A stretch of DNA of 64,000 bases from JAVJUS01 sp040220455. Its GTDB lineage: Bacteria; Pseudomonadota; Alphaproteobacteria; DSM-16000; Inquilinaceae. The stretch lies in contig JAVJUS010000132.1 of the NCBI GenBank assembly GCA_040220455.1, positions 7,702 to 71,701 of the forward strand. The letters are read 5' to 3'. The notes below the pieces were generated by a model. It was not told the origin of the DNA. It worked only from the letters and a program-made list of their open reading frames with translations, and made no database searches. Positions 25,141 to 36,198 of the stretch are shown here, one piece after another. Every line of letters starts with the position of its first letter. The stretch's first letter is position 1. The position numbers were made by a program, and so were the translations under genes.

Positions 25141-25162
25141 ACCGGGCTGCGCAGCCGGCCCC

Positions 25163-26779
25163 CTACAGCGCCTCGTCCAGGAGCGGGCCCAGGTCGGCGC
25201 CGTTGAGCGTCAGCTCGCCCGCCTCGGTGAATTCCAGGTCGTAGCGGCGCACGGGCGTGCCGTCCTCGGCCGTCGCCTGCTGGCCCATGGCCTGGAGCAT
25301 GGTGAGCACCGGCAGCGCGTCCTCGGCCGCCGGCTCGCCCTTGAGCCGGGTGACCAGGGCGTCGAGGCCGGCGATCTCGACCATCGCGTCGGCGGCGACC
25401 ATGAAGGGCGAGGACGGCGCCGGCACGACGGCGCCGGTGGCGCCCAGTGCGGTCTCGTCGGTGACCACGGTCAGATCGTCGAGCCGGATCGACGCGCCGC
25501 CCTGCATCAGGGCCGCCTGGAGCTGGCCCAGCGCCATCGGGCCCGCCATCTCCGGCCCCATGCTCATGGCGGTCTGCAGGAAGCCGATCAGGTTCTCCCG
25601 CAGGGCCTCGTTGGGCAGGTCGACGAAGCGCAGTTCCAGCGCCGTGCGGCGCGGGACGAAGCCGGCGGCCTCTTCCGGCTCCGGGTCGATGGCGAAGCCG
25701 TCGACGCCGAGCGTCAGCCCGACGGTCGAGGCCGCGCCGTCGAGGCCGGTCAGGCTGCCGCCCATGCGCGCGCCGTCGATCGTGACGCGCGTGCCCTCCG
25801 CGTCGATCGTCAGGCCGGAGAGGGTGTAGGCGCCCTGCCCGCCGGCGAGCAGCAGCGGCATCTCGGTGACCACGCCGGTCAGCTCGGCCATCAGCGCCTC
25901 GGCGTCGGCGCCGGGGCCACCCGCCGCCGCCAGCTCGTCCTGCAGGCCGCTCAGCCGATCGGTGACGGCGACGATCTCCGCCGGGCGCATGGCGTCGGTG
26001 CGGCTGTCGAGACCCGCTTCCTCGAGCGTCAGGAGCTCCGCACCCTCCGGATCGACGAAGGAAACGCCGCGGAGGGCCCCCGTGAGCGTCTGGTCGAAGA
26101 CGTCCGGCGCCGCGCCGTCGACCGGCTCGGAGCGCTGGGTCGCCTCGATCGCGCCGATCGCCAGGCGGGCGGGCGTGCCCTCCAGATTCGCGACCAGGTC
26201 CCCGAAGGCGATGTCGGCGGCCATTACGAAGCCCCAGTCCGGCGCCACCGTCACGTCCAGGCGTCGCTTGGCCGCCGTCACGGTGACCGCGTCGCCGGAC
26301 GGCACCATCGACTCCCCCTCGACCTCCGCGGCCAGGACACGGACCGAGCCCGGCACGGCGAAGACCATGTCGAGCCAGCCGCGCTCGGTCTCGGTGATGT
26401 CGATGCCGATCGCGTCGAAGCCGACGATCGCGCCCTCGCCGCCCTTGGACCGGACCATCGCGCGGCCCGCCGGGATCGTCGCGGCGTAGCCGTCGCCCGC
26501 GGGCGCGACGCCGATCGGCTCCGGCAAGTCGAGGACGACCGCCATGTCGGGCTGGCCGGCCAGGCTCTCGGCGATGAAGCGCTTGATCATCAGCCGGATC
26601 TCGTCGGCCCGCGCCTCGGTCGCCTGGGCGGCGGCGGGCGCGGGGGCGACGAGCCCGGCGGAAGCGGCGGCGACCAGCCCGGCGGCCCCGGCGGCGAACA
26701 GCGGGGCGCGGACGGCGGCCCGCGCCGCGCGCAAGGGGCGGCGCGGCGACGGGGTCGGGCGAATCGGGCGGGTCGGCAT
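25163..26779 (-). CDS. Large exported protein of unknown function (DUF2125/DUF945-like)
   Basis: The 538-residue protein has a long Arg/Pro-rich N-region, a hydrophobic stretch with Ala-rich cleavage site (near PAAAQA, about residue 52) and then an acidic, beta-rich body with few Cys. Segments such as DWGFVMAADIAFGDLVANL and TLSGLTIDAEGTRVTIDG recall AsmA/DUF945-type periplasmic proteins, but I do not recognise it with certainty. ATG 26779 or 26791 may be the start. It is divergent from the helicase gene, with 119 bases between. Confidence 0.6.
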   Translation of the reverse strand: MPTRPIRPTPSPRRPLRAARAAVRAPLFAAGAAGLVAAASAGLVAPAPAAAQATEARADEIRLMIKRFIAESLAGQPDMAVVLDLPEPIGVAPAGDGYAATIPAGRAMVRSKGGEGAIVGFDAIGIDITETERGWLDMVFAVPGSVRVLAAEVEGESMVPSGDAVTVTAAKRRLDVTVAPDWGFVMAADIAFGDLVANLEGTPARLAIGAIEATQRSEPVDGAAPDVFDQTLTGALRGVSFVDPEGAELLTLEEAGLDSRTDAMRPAEIVAVTDRLSGLQDELAAAGGPGADAEALMAELTGVVTEMPLLLAGGQGAYTLSGLTIDAEGTRVTIDGARMGGSLTGLDGAASTVGLTLGVDGFAIDPEPEEAAGFVPRRTALELRFVDLPNEALRENLIGFLQTAMSMGPEMAGPMALGQLQAALMQGGASIRLDDLTVVTDETALGATGAVVPAPSSPFMVAADAMVEIAGLDALVTRLKGEPAAEDALPVLTMLQAMGQQATAEDGTPVRRYDLEFTEAGELTLNGADLGPLLDEAL

Positions 26780-26898
26780 GGAACGGATCATCCCGGCGCT
26801 GACGAAGAGTGACGGCGCACGGCCGGTTCCACCGGCCGCGTCGGCGACAGTCTGCCCGTAAGCTTGCAAAGCGGCAAACGAAGGTTCAATTCTCAAGC

Positions 26899-29442
26899 AT
26901 GCTGGCCGTGCCCGACCGACCCGGCAGTCGCGTATTCGCCGTCCTCGGCCCGACCAACACGGGCAAGACGCATCTCGCCATCGAGCGAATGCTGGGGCAC
27001 GAGACCGGCATGATCGGCTTTCCCCTGCGCCTGCTGGCGCGGGAGAACTACGACCGGGTCGTCCGCCTCAAGGGCCGGTCCCGGGTCGCGCTGATCACCG
27101 GCGAGGAGAAGATCCTGCCGCCGCGCGCGGCCTATTTCGTCTGCACGGTCGAGAGCATGCCGCTCGACCGCCAGGTCGCCTTCCTGGCGGTGGACGAGAT
27201 CCAGCTCTGCGCCGACCGGGAGCGCGGGCACGTCTTCACCAACCGGCTGCTGGCCTCGCGGGGCACCCAGGAGACCATGTTCCTGGGCGCGGAGACCATG
27301 CGCGGCCTGATCAAGCGGCTGGTTCCCTCCGCCGAGTTCGTCGGCCGGCCGCGATTCTCCGAGCTGCGCCATGTCGGCGAGCGCAAGCTGACCCGGCTGC
27401 CGCGCCGCTCGGCCGTGGTCGCGTTCTCGGCGACGGATGTCTACCACACCGCCGAGCTGCTGCGCCGCCAGCGCGGCGGCACGGCGGTGGTGCTGGGCGC
27501 GCTCAGCCCGCGCACGCGCAACGCCCAGGTCGAGATGTACCAGGCGGGCGAGGTCGACTACCTGGTCGCGACCGACGCGATCGGCATGGGCCTCAACATG
27601 GACATCGACCACGTCGCCTTCGCCCGGCTCGCCAAGTTCGACGGCCAGATGCCGCGGCGCCTGCGCGCGACGGAAATCGCGCAGATCGCCGGGCGCGCGG
27701 GCCGCCACATGTCCGACGGCACCTTCGGGACGACCGACGGCGCCGGGCCGATCGACGAGGAGATCGTCGAGGCGGTCGAGACCCATGTCTTCGACCCGGT
27801 TCGCGCGGTCCAGTGGCGCAACGCCGATCTCGACTTCCGCGGCCCGCGCGCCCTGATCGCGAGCCTGGAAGCGCGCCCGCCGGTGGCGGAGCTCAAGCGC
27901 ACGCCGAACGCCGACGACCATCTGGCGCTCGTCTCGCTGGCCCGCGACGAGGGGATCGCCGGGCGCGTCGGGACGAGCCGGGAGGCGACGCGGCTGCTCT
28001 GGGACGTCTGCCAGATCCCGGATTTCCGCAAGATGCTGACGGACGCCCATACCCGCCTGCTGGCCCGGGTGTTCGACCAGCTCTGTGGGCCGACCGGCCG
28101 GCTCGACCCGGACTGGGCGGCGCGCCAGATCGACGGCCTGGACCGGGCCGACGGCGACATCGACACCCTGGTCCAGCGCATCGCCCACATTCGCACCTGG
28201 ACCTACATCGCGCACCGGCCCGACTGGCTGCCCGACCCGGCGGATTGGCAGGGCCGCGCCCGGGCGATCGAGGACAGGCTGTCCGACGCCCTGCACGACC
28301 GGCTGACCCAGCGCTTCGTCGACCGCCGCTCGGCGGTCCTGAGCCGCACCCTGGAAGGCGGCGCCGAGCTGATGGCCGCGGTCAACCGCCGCGGCGAGGT
28401 GCTGGTCGAGGGCGAATATGTCGGCGAGCTGTCGGGCTTCCGCTTCGAGCCCGATCCCGCCGCCGCCGGGGAGGAGGCCAAGAGCCTGCTGGCCGTCGCC
28501 CGCCGCGCCCTGCGCACGGAGATCGCCGCTCGCGTGCGCCGGCTGGAGGCGGCCCCGGACGCCGCCTTCGCCCTGGGCGGGGACGGCCGGATCACCTGGG
28601 AGGGTGAGCCGGTCGCCCGGCTGGCCGCCGGCCGCGATGCGCTGCGCCCGAAGGTCGAGCCGATCGCCGGCGGCCTGCTGGAGCCGGCCGAGCGCGACCG
28701 GGTCGTCCGCCGGCTCGACGCCTGGGTGACGGGCCATGTGGCCGAGATCCTGGCGCCGCTGGTGCGCCTGCGCGACGCCGGGCTCACCGGGCCGGGCCGG
28801 GGCATCGCCTTCCAGCTCGTCGAGGCGCTGGGCGCCGTGCCGCGCGGCTCGGTCGCCGAACTCGCCGGCGCGCTCGACCGGGAGGGGCGGCGCGACCTCG
28901 CCGCCTGCGGGGTGCGCCTGGGCAGCCGATGGATCTACCTGGCGCAGCTGTGCAAGCCGCGCGCGGTGGCGCTGCGCGGCCTGCTGTGGAGCCTCGCCGT
29001 CGGGGCCGCGCTGCCGGCACCGCTGCCGGCGCCGGGCGCGCCCTCCATGCCCGTCGCGCAAGAGGCGCCGGCGGGCTTTCACGAGGCGATCGGCTATCCG
29101 CCGGCCGGCGGCCGCGCGGTGCGGGTCGATCGTCTGGAGGCGCTGGCGCGCCGGGTCGAGGTCCTCGACAAGCAGGGGCCGTTCGCCGCCGACCCTGCGC
29201 TGGCCCAGGCCGTGGGCGCGCCCAAGGCGGCGCTGCCGGAGATCCTGGCCGCGCTCGGCTTCCGGGCGGAGACCGGCGAGGACGGCCGCGAGCTGTGGCG
29301 CAAGACCGGCAAGGCCAAGGCCTCCGCGAAGGCGGGAGCCAAGGCGACGGGCAAGGCGAAGGCCCGGCGCGACCGCCGCCGGCGCGAGCCGGCCGCCGAC
29401 TCCCCCTTCGCCAAGCTCGCCGCCCTGGGCGGCACGCGGTGA
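26899..29442 (+). CDS. Suv3-like DEAD/DEAH-box RNA helicase
   Basis: The 847-residue protein has a RecA-like helicase core. It shows Walker A GPTNTGKTH, motif II DEIQL, motif III FSAT, motif V TDAIGMGLNMDIDHVAF and motif VI QIAGRAGR, all in the first 280 residues as in mitochondrial Suv3. A C-terminal Suv3 domain follows, then a Lys/Ala/Arg-rich tail (about 790-835) likely to bind RNA. Alphaproteobacteria encode this helicase as the presumed ancestor of Suv3. Its stop overlaps the S4-domain gene start (GTGA), so the two RNA proteins are co-translated. Confidence 0.93.
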   Translation: MLAVPDRPGSRVFAVLGPTNTGKTHLAIERMLGHETGMIGFPLRLLARENYDRVVRLKGRSRVALITGEEKILPPRAAYFVCTVESMPLDRQVAFLAVDEIQLCADRERGHVFTNRLLASRGTQETMFLGAETMRGLIKRLVPSAEFVGRPRFSELRHVGERKLTRLPRRSAVVAFSATDVYHTAELLRRQRGGTAVVLGALSPRTRNAQVEMYQAGEVDYLVATDAIGMGLNMDIDHVAFARLAKFDGQMPRRLRATEIAQIAGRAGRHMSDGTFGTTDGAGPIDEEIVEAVETHVFDPVRAVQWRNADLDFRGPRALIASLEARPPVAELKRTPNADDHLALVSLARDEGIAGRVGTSREATRLLWDVCQIPDFRKMLTDAHTRLLARVFDQLCGPTGRLDPDWAARQIDGLDRADGDIDTLVQRIAHIRTWTYIAHRPDWLPDPADWQGRARAIEDRLSDALHDRLTQRFVDRRSAVLSRTLEGGAELMAAVNRRGEVLVEGEYVGELSGFRFEPDPAAAGEEAKSLLAVARRALRTEIAARVRRLEAAPDAAFALGGDGRITWEGEPVARLAAGRDALRPKVEPIAGGLLEPAERDRVVRRLDAWVTGHVAEILAPLVRLRDAGLTGPGRGIAFQLVEALGAVPRGSVAELAGALDREGRRDLAACGVRLGSRWIYLAQLCKPRAVALRGLLWSLAVGAALPAPLPAPGAPSMPVAQEAPAGFHEAIGYPPAGGRAVRVDRLEALARRVEVLDKQGPFAADPALAQAVGAPKAALPEILAALGFRAETGEDGRELWRKTGKAKASAKAGAKATGKAKARRDRRRREPAADSPFAKLAALGGTR

Positions 29443-29861
29443 CGGACGAGGCCGGGGACGGCGCCGGCCCACTCGCGGGGCCGGGCCAGCGTCTCGACAA
29501 GTGGCTGTGGCAGGCGCGATTCTTCAAGACGCGGGGGCTGGCCGGGCGCCAATGCGGCGAGGGCCGGGTGCGGATCGACGGCGCGGTGGTGCGCAAGGCC
29601 CATTTCGCCGTGCGGCCTGGCCATGTGCTGACCTTCGTCCAGGGCGACCATGTCCGGGTGATCCGCGTCGTCGCGCTGGCCACCCGGCGCGGACCGGCGA
29701 GCGAGGCGCGCACGCTCTACGACGATCTCGACCCACCGAGCCCGGAAACCCGCCTTCCGCGAGCCGATGCCGGTCAGCCGCCCTCGCCCTCGCGGCCGCC
29801 CGGGGCGGGCAAGCCGAACAAGCGCGAACGCCGCCAGCTCGCCCGGCTGAAGGGAAAGTGA
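29439..29861 (+). CDS. S4-domain RNA-binding protein (Hsp15-like)
   Basis: The 140-residue protein has an S4 domain at about residues 17-80 (QRLDKWLWQARFFKTRGLAGRQCGEGRVRIDGAVV), typical of Hsp15/HslR, which recycles stalled 50S subunits. A low-complexity Pro/Arg tail and a basic end (KPNKRERRQLARLKGK) follow. The start is GTG 29439, giving a four-base overlap with the helicase stop. The coupling to a helicase suggests roles in the same RNA process. Confidence 0.9.
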   Translation: MTDEAGDGAGPLAGPGQRLDKWLWQARFFKTRGLAGRQCGEGRVRIDGAVVRKAHFAVRPGHVLTFVQGDHVRVIRVVALATRRGPASEARTLYDDLDPPSPETRLPRADAGQPPSPSRPPGAGKPNKRERRQLARLKGK

Positions 29862-30018
29862 CGGCGATTCCGCGTCATGCCGCATTGCATCGTCGGGCCC
29901 GAGGCGCCACAAAGAGGTCGGCACGCGTGTATGACACGCTCCGCGCGTGCAATCCTGGCAATTCCGCGGTTTCTCGCTTACGGGTTGCAGCCGCGGGGCA
30001 ATGGTGATAGGCACTTTC

Positions 30019-30513
30019 ATGCTGAACCGGATCAGAAGCTTCCTGATCGAGGGGGAGGCGGAAACCCGCTCAGGGGAGGACGGCCACAGCCTCGACGAGC
30101 TCCAGGTTGCCGCCGCCGCGCTGCTGATGGAGGCGGCGCGCATGGACGACAGCATCGATCCCGACGAGCGCGATCGGATCGAGGCTCTGGTCCGGTGGCG
30201 CTTCGGGCTCACCGAGGAGGAGGCGGCCCTCGTCGTGGCGGAGGCGGAGCGCGTCAGCCATGGCGCGACACAATGGCACGGCTTCGCCGAGACGATCCGG
30301 GCCGGCTTCGACGACCGCGAGCGCGTTCGTCTGCTGGAAATGCTGTGGGACGTGGTTTATGCCGACGGCCGACTGCACGATCTGGAGGCCAGCCTGATGC
30401 GCCGTGTCGCGGGCCTGCTCTATGTCTCGGACCAGGACAGCGGAGCGGCGCGCAAGCGGGCGATGGCCCGTCACGGGCTGGACCCCGGCGAGGCCGGATC
30501 GAACGGGGGCTGA
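30019..30513 (+). CDS. TerB-family tellurite-resistance-like protein
   Basis: The 164-residue all-helical protein matches the TerB pattern: LLMEAARMDDSIDPDERDRIEALVRWRFGLTEEEA, then VVYADGRLHDLEASLMRRVAGLL. The acidic clusters are the likely divalent-metal sites. ATG 30019 begins the conserved MLNRIRSF helix. No other ter genes are present, so tellurite resistance need not be its role. It lies between the S4 gene and fdxA, 135 bases before the latter. Confidence 0.85.
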   Translation: MLNRIRSFLIEGEAETRSGEDGHSLDELQVAAAALLMEAARMDDSIDPDERDRIEALVRWRFGLTEEEAALVVAEAERVSHGATQWHGFAETIRAGFDDRERVRLLEMLWDVVYADGRLHDLEASLMRRVAGLLYVSDQDSGAARKRAMARHGLDPGEAGSNGG

Positions 30514-30648
30514 GCCCCCCGGGAGTGGAGCGATCAGGAGCCGGGCGCGAGGCGCGCCGTCCACGCGGCGAAGGGCCGGCGGGCGGCCCGCGCGCCGGGA
30601 ACGACAACGTCAAGCCGGCCGGAGCGCCGGCGCCTCGGGAGTAGCTAC

Positions 30649-30990
30649 ATGCCGTACGTCGTCACCGAAGTCTGCATCAAGTGCAAGTACACCGACTGCG
30701 TCGAGGTGTGCCCCGTGGACTGCTTCTACGAGGGCGAGAACATGCTGGTGATCCACCCCGACGAATGCATCGACTGCGGCGTCTGCGAACCCGAATGTCC
30801 CGTCGAGGCGATCCGGCCCGACACGGAAGTGAGCGCGGCGGAGAAGTGGCTGGAGCATAATCGGAAATATTCCGAACTCTGGCCCAATATCACGCGCAAG
30901 AAAGACCCGGCGGATGACGCCGACGCGTGGAAGGATACGCCGAACAAGCTGGAACAGCATTTCAGCGAGGGCCCGGGCAAGGGAGACTGA
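30649..30990 (+). CDS. fdxA: Ferredoxin FdxA (7Fe-8S type)
   Basis: The 113-residue ferredoxin starts PYVVTEVCIKCKYTDCVEVCPVDCF and continues CIDCGVCEPECPVEAI. The spacing of the first cluster ligands fits a [3Fe-4S] site and the second motif a [4Fe-4S] site. The C-terminal extension (about 70-113) is typical of FdxA in alphaproteobacteria. It is a cytoplasmic electron carrier with unspecified partners. A perfect palindromic terminator begins nine bases after the stop. Confidence 0.97.
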   Translation: MPYVVTEVCIKCKYTDCVEVCPVDCFYEGENMLVIHPDECIDCGVCEPECPVEAIRPDTEVSAAEKWLEHNRKYSELWPNITRKKDPADDADAWKDTPNKLEQHFSEGPGKGD

Positions 30991-30998
30991 CGCGAAGG

Positions 30999-31026
30999 CC
31001 GCGGGGATCGCGCGCGATCCCCGCGG
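30999..31026 (+). terminator. fdxA terminator
   Basis: A perfect 28-base palindrome with 14-base arms (left arm CCGCGGGGATCGCG) lies directly after fdxA. A TTTTT run occurs 14 bases further on. Confidence 0.8.
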
Positions 31027-31110
31027 CGCGTTCCCGACGATTTTTCGCGCTTTCGGCGCCCATTCCCCCTCGGCGGGTGTCAAAAAACGGCAATACCGCT
31101 ACCGCACATC

Positions 31111-31139
31111 TTTCATAAGCCGGCATTTTACGCTATATT
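31111..31139 (+). promoter_or_regulatory. Possible promoter upstream of carD
   Basis: In the 440-bp gap 30991-31430 the only AT-rich patch is here: TTTCAT, 17 bases, then TATATT. The hexamers are weak matches to sigma-70, and the distance to carD is about 290 bases. Apart from this and the fdxA terminator I see no gene in the gap. Confidence 0.35.
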
Positions 31140-31430
31140 CCTGCATGACCCGGGTCGGTTTGTCGCGCCCGGGTCCGAATCCGTCGCGGGTCCTGTGGTC
31201 CACACGATGTCTCACGCGCACGGCCGCTCGTGTCTCATCGAGCGGACGAGAGGTCCCGCGATATTCCGGCGTGCACGGCTGGCTCCTCGTCACGTGACCC
31301 CAGGGTCCCGGGTCACGGCGTCGGCTGTCGGACGGGCAACAGCGGATCGTGATGACCCGGATCCGCGCGATGGCCCCTGCCGGACGGATCCGACGCAGTC
31401 AGGGTCGAACCGGGTACGCAGAGTCGGGAC

Positions 31431-31949
31431 ATGGCACGAACGATGGCACAAGCACGAGAGCTCGATTACAGCGTCGGCGACTATGTCGTCTATCCCGCCC
31501 ACGGCGTCGGGCGGATCGAGGGGCTCGAGACCCAGCGCGTCAGCGGGCTCGAGGTGGAACTCTACCGGATCAGCTTCGACAAGGAGCGCATGATCCTCAA
31601 GGTTCCGATCAGCAAGGCGCGCAATTCGGGCCTGCGCAAGCTCTCCTCGAAGGACCGCATCAAGACCGCGCTCGAGACCCTGAAGGGCCGCAGCCGCGTT
31701 CGCCGCACCATGTGGAGCCGGCGCGCCCAGGAGTACGAGGCCAAGATCAATTCCGGCGACCCGGTGTCGATCGCGGAGGTCGTGCGCGACCTGCACCGCG
31801 CCGCCGACCAGCCCGAGCAGTCCTACAGCGAGCGCCAGATCTACCAGGCCGCGCTGGAGCGCCTGGCGCGTGAGCTGGCGGCGGTCGAGCATATCGGCGA
31901 GGACAAGGCGACCGAGCGACTGGAGCAGGTGCTCTCCAAGGCCGCCTGA
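31431..31949 (+). CDS. CarD-family transcription regulator
   Basis: The 172-residue protein has an N-terminal RNA-polymerase-interacting Tudor-like domain (LDYSVGDYVVYPAHGVGRIEGLETQ) and a C-terminal helical DNA-binding domain (about 75-165, including RTMWSRRAQEYEAKI). CarD stabilises open complexes at housekeeping promoters and is near-universal in alphaproteobacteria. It stands alone between the fdxA terminator and its own strong terminator at 31990. Confidence 0.94.
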   Translation: MARTMAQARELDYSVGDYVVYPAHGVGRIEGLETQRVSGLEVELYRISFDKERMILKVPISKARNSGLRKLSSKDRIKTALETLKGRSRVRRTMWSRRAQEYEAKINSGDPVSIAEVVRDLHRAADQPEQSYSERQIYQAALERLARELAAVEHIGEDKATERLEQVLSKAA

Positions 31950-31989
31950 CGCCACCGGCCGCGCGGCCGCGCCGAACCGGACACCCATC

Positions 31990-32031
31990 GACGGCGCCGC
32001 TCCCGAACCCGGGGCGGCGCCGTCGGTCTTT
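31990..32031 (+). terminator. carD terminator
   Basis: Arms GACGGCGCCGC (31990-32000) and GCGGCGCCGTC (32014-32024) form an 11-bp perfect stem, followed by GGTCTTT. It sits 40 bases after the carD stop. Confidence 0.8.
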
Positions 32032-32228
32032 CCCGCCCCCCGGCGATGGCGGCCGGTCCGGCAGGCACCGCGCGACAGGCCCCGCTTTTCCTGCTAGCGT
32101 TCGCTTCGCCGGGTGGCCGAGGGGGGTCCGTCCGGGCAGTGGCGCCCCACCGGGGCGCCGAGCCCGGCGACGCCGAACGGCCGGGCGTCGGAGCGGCGCC
32201 CGCGCCCGGCCCACCGCCGATCCCGACC

Positions 32229-33224
32229 GTGACCGCCAGCGCCGATCGCCAGCCCGTGCCCGCCACTCCCGATCCGCAACGATTCGCCTATCTCGGCCGG
32301 CCGCGCGCCGTCTGGGCCATCGGCGCCGCCCATGGCGACGCCGGGCGCCTCGCCGCGCTGCACGACCATATCGCGCCGCGCTTCCGCGCCGGCGAGCGGA
32401 TGATCTACCTGGGCAACTTCCTCGGCCGCGGCGCCCATGTGCGCGAGACGGTGGAGGAGATGCTGGCCTTCCGGCGCGGCCTGCTGGCCCAACCCGGCCT
32501 GCTCGCCGAGGATGTGGTCTACCTCCGCGGCCAGCAGGAGGAGATGTGGCAGAAGCTCATGCAGCTCCAGTTCGCGCCGAATCCGGCCGAGGTGCTGGGC
32601 TGGATGCTCGACCAGGGCGTCGGCGCGACGCTGGAGGCCTATGGCGGCTCGCCGCGCGAGGCCATGGTCGCCGCCCGCGAGGGGGCGGTGCAGGTGACCC
32701 GCTGGACCAACCGGCTGCGCAAGGCGGTCAACGATGCAGAGCACAACCGCCTGCTGGCCGCCCTGCGCCGCGCCGCGCTGAGCGACCCGGTGCCGCCGGC
32801 CGAGGGCGCCGCGGCCGCGGCCGAGGCCGCCGCCGAAGCCCCAGCGGATACGGGGGCCGAGGCCGGGGCGGGCGTCCGCACGATCGCCGCCGGCGAAGGC
32901 GGGGTCGCGCGCCCGGACCATGCCGATCGCGACCTCGCGGGGGACCAGGGCCTCGGCCTGCTCTTCGTCTCCGGCGGGCTCGACCCCAGCCGGCCGCTCG
33001 CCGCCCAGACCGACAGCTTCTGGTGGGACGCCCGGGGCTTCGACTCCATCGATGCCCCCTACGAGGCGTTCGGCCGGATCGTGCGCGGCTTCGATCCGAA
33101 GAACCGGGGCGTCGTCGTCGAGGCGGTGATCGCGACGCTCGACGGCGGCTGCGGGCGGGGCGGCAGCCTCGTCGCCGGCTGCTTCGCGCCCGACGGCACG
33201 GTCCTCGACCTGGTCGAGGTCTGA
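32229..33224 (+). CDS. Metallophosphoesterase homologue lacking metal ligands
   Basis: About 331 residues. The fold pattern of the PPP phosphatases is visible, but the catalytic motifs are altered: GDxHG is G32-A-A-H-G36, GDxVDRG is G62-N-F-L-G-R-G68 and GNHE is G101-Q-Q-E104. Both bridging aspartates and the catalytic His are therefore lost, so a phosphatase activity is unlikely. An Ala/Glu-rich linker (about 195-225) precedes a C-terminal region. The start is uncertain; GTG 32229 is the best in-frame choice near the conserved part. It follows carD and precedes rpoH on the same strand. Confidence 0.72.
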   Translation: MTASADRQPVPATPDPQRFAYLGRPRAVWAIGAAHGDAGRLAALHDHIAPRFRAGERMIYLGNFLGRGAHVRETVEEMLAFRRGLLAQPGLLAEDVVYLRGQQEEMWQKLMQLQFAPNPAEVLGWMLDQGVGATLEAYGGSPREAMVAAREGAVQVTRWTNRLRKAVNDAEHNRLLAALRRAALSDPVPPAEGAAAAAEAAAEAPADTGAEAGAGVRTIAAGEGGVARPDHADRDLAGDQGLGLLFVSGGLDPSRPLAAQTDSFWWDARGFDSIDAPYEAFGRIVRGFDPKNRGVVVEAVIATLDGGCGRGGSLVAGCFAPDGTVLDLVEV

Positions 33225-33382
33225 GGCCCGGATCGCCGCCGGTCGTCTCGCTCGCGAATTCGTGAGCGGTCGATGGCCGGCCGCGATGATCCGCTCGCGC
33301 TCGCCCTGCGTACTCCTTGACAACGACGCTCGACGGCCGCCGCCCGGCGGGCCGGGCGCAAGAGGCTTCAAGGAGACGCGCG

Positions 33383-34248
<866 letters not shown>

Positions 34249-34273
<25 letters not shown>

Positions 34274-36198
34274 TCCGGGACGGCGGGCAGGAGGCGATGG
34301 ATGGCGAGCGGACCGGCGACGCCGCGTAGCCGGCGCTCGCCGATCGGCTCGTGCTCGACGCACCCGCTCTCCCGGATGGTATCGGCGCTGGCCAGCACCA
34401 CGGTCTCGGCCTCCGGGGCGACGACCTTGCCCAGCGCCTCGATCCGCGCGGCGATGTTCACCGTCTCGCCGACGATGGTGTAGTTGATCCGGCTCTCGGA
34501 GCCGATGTTGCCGACCAGGGCCGGGCCCGAATGCAGGCCCAGCCGCACGGCCAGCGCGCTGCCCCCCGCCGCCGCGCGGCGCCGGTTGTCGGCCATCAGG
34601 TCGGCGGCGATCGCCCGTGCGGCGCGAACCGCGCGCGCGGCGTGGTCGGGCTGGTCGTCGGGCGCGCCCCAGAACGCCATCACCCCGTCGCCGATGAACT
34701 TGTCCACCGTCCCGCCCTCGGCCTCGATGCGCGCGGCGACGAGGGCGAAATGGCGGTTGAGCAGCGCGGCCGTCTCGGCCGGCGGCAGGCGCGCCGACAG
34801 GCTCGTGAAGCCCCGGATGTCGGTGAACAGAACCGTGAGCTCGCGCTCCTCGGCGACGACGCCCTGGCGGCCGTGCAGCCGCATCAGCCGCAGCACCAGC
34901 GCCTTGGGGACATAGGCCTCGAACCAGCCGAGCCCGGTCTTCATGGCGTTGAACGCGGCGGCGGCCTCCGCCATCTCGCGCACGCGGCTGTCGGGCAGCG
35001 CCGGGGTGTGGGCGAAGTCGAGCGTCGCCATCGCCGCCGCGGCATCGGCCAGCCGGTGCAGCTTGCGGCTGACCTTGATGCCGATGTACAGGGCCGCGGC
35101 GACGGCGAGCAGCAAGACGGCGACGCTCGCCCCGATCGCCTTGGCGAAGCGCAGCAGTTCGTCGGCGATCTCCTCGGTCTCGACGATCGCGCCGACCTGC
35201 CAGGCCCGGCTGCCGAAGGCGGGGGTGGCGCGTATGAGCGCCAGGTGACCGTCCGCCGGGCCGCCTGTGTCGTCGATTTCCAACACGCTGATGCCCCGGA
35301 AGCCCGCCTCGCCGACCTCCTCGCCGAGCCGTTCCCCGTCGCGCCTGGCCTCCGCGACCAGCCCCTCGAGGACCGGGTCCCCGACCTCCTCGATGCGCGG
35401 CAGGGGCGGCGTTCGGTCGGCGATGTCGACCCGGGCGAAGGGGGCGGTCAGGGCCCGGTGGGCGATGACGTAGCGCCCGCTGTCCAGCACGAAGGCGTTG
35501 GTCCCGGATTCGAGATAGAGATCGTCGAGAAAGCTCGACAGGTCCTCGAGCGACACGCCGATCAACAGAACGGCGACCATCTCCCCGTCCCGCCTGATCG
35601 CCCTATTGTGCGAGACGATCGTGCGCTCCAGCGAGGGCTCCCATATCGGATCGAACCAGTAGGGCGCCGGGCGCGCCTTCGCCTCCTGCCAGATCGCCCG
35701 CGCCGTGCCGACATCCGCCAAGGGTCCGATATGCGTGACCAGGCCGTCGGGAAAGCGGCCGACGCGGACGGACCGGCCATCGGCGTTCTGGACGCTGATC
35801 CCGGTGATCTGGGGCGCGCTGCCGAGCGCCTGGCGCAGCGCGTCGGCCAGCGCGATCGGCCGGGCGAGCGAGAGTTCGCCGCTGCCCAGCTGGTCGGCCA
35901 GGTAGTCGGCCTGGTTGCGCACCGGCACCATGTGCGCGCTCAGCCGCTGGGTCACCGCGTCGAGCGTCAGCGCCGCCTTGTCGGCCAGCAGGTCGAAGGT
36001 GTTGCGCCCCGCCGCCGTCAGCCCGAGGGCGATCACGGTCACCATGGCGATCGTCATCAGGCCGCCGAAACCGCCCACCAGGATCGCCGAGATCGGCAGG
36101 CGCAACCGACGGCGCAGCCCCGGCAGGGGCACCGCGCCGGCGGATGCCCCGGCCTCGGGCCGGGCGCGACGCGCCCGGCGGCGCGCGAGACCGCGCAT
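34249..36198 (-). CDS. Membrane class III adenylate/guanylate cyclase with Cache-type sensor and HAMP
   Basis: The 649-residue protein has one TM helix near residues 36-60, a periplasmic Cache-like sensor (about 70-355), a second TM (about 360-380), HAMP (about 380-435) and a class III cyclase domain (about 455-630). The catalytic pattern has LFTDIRGFTSL and FIGDGVMAFWG (two metal-binding Asp) and NIAARIEALG (transition-state Asn/Arg). cAMP is the more likely product. The start overlaps the stop of the upstream nuclease-like gene by one base (TGATG), implying coupling. Confidence 0.92.
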
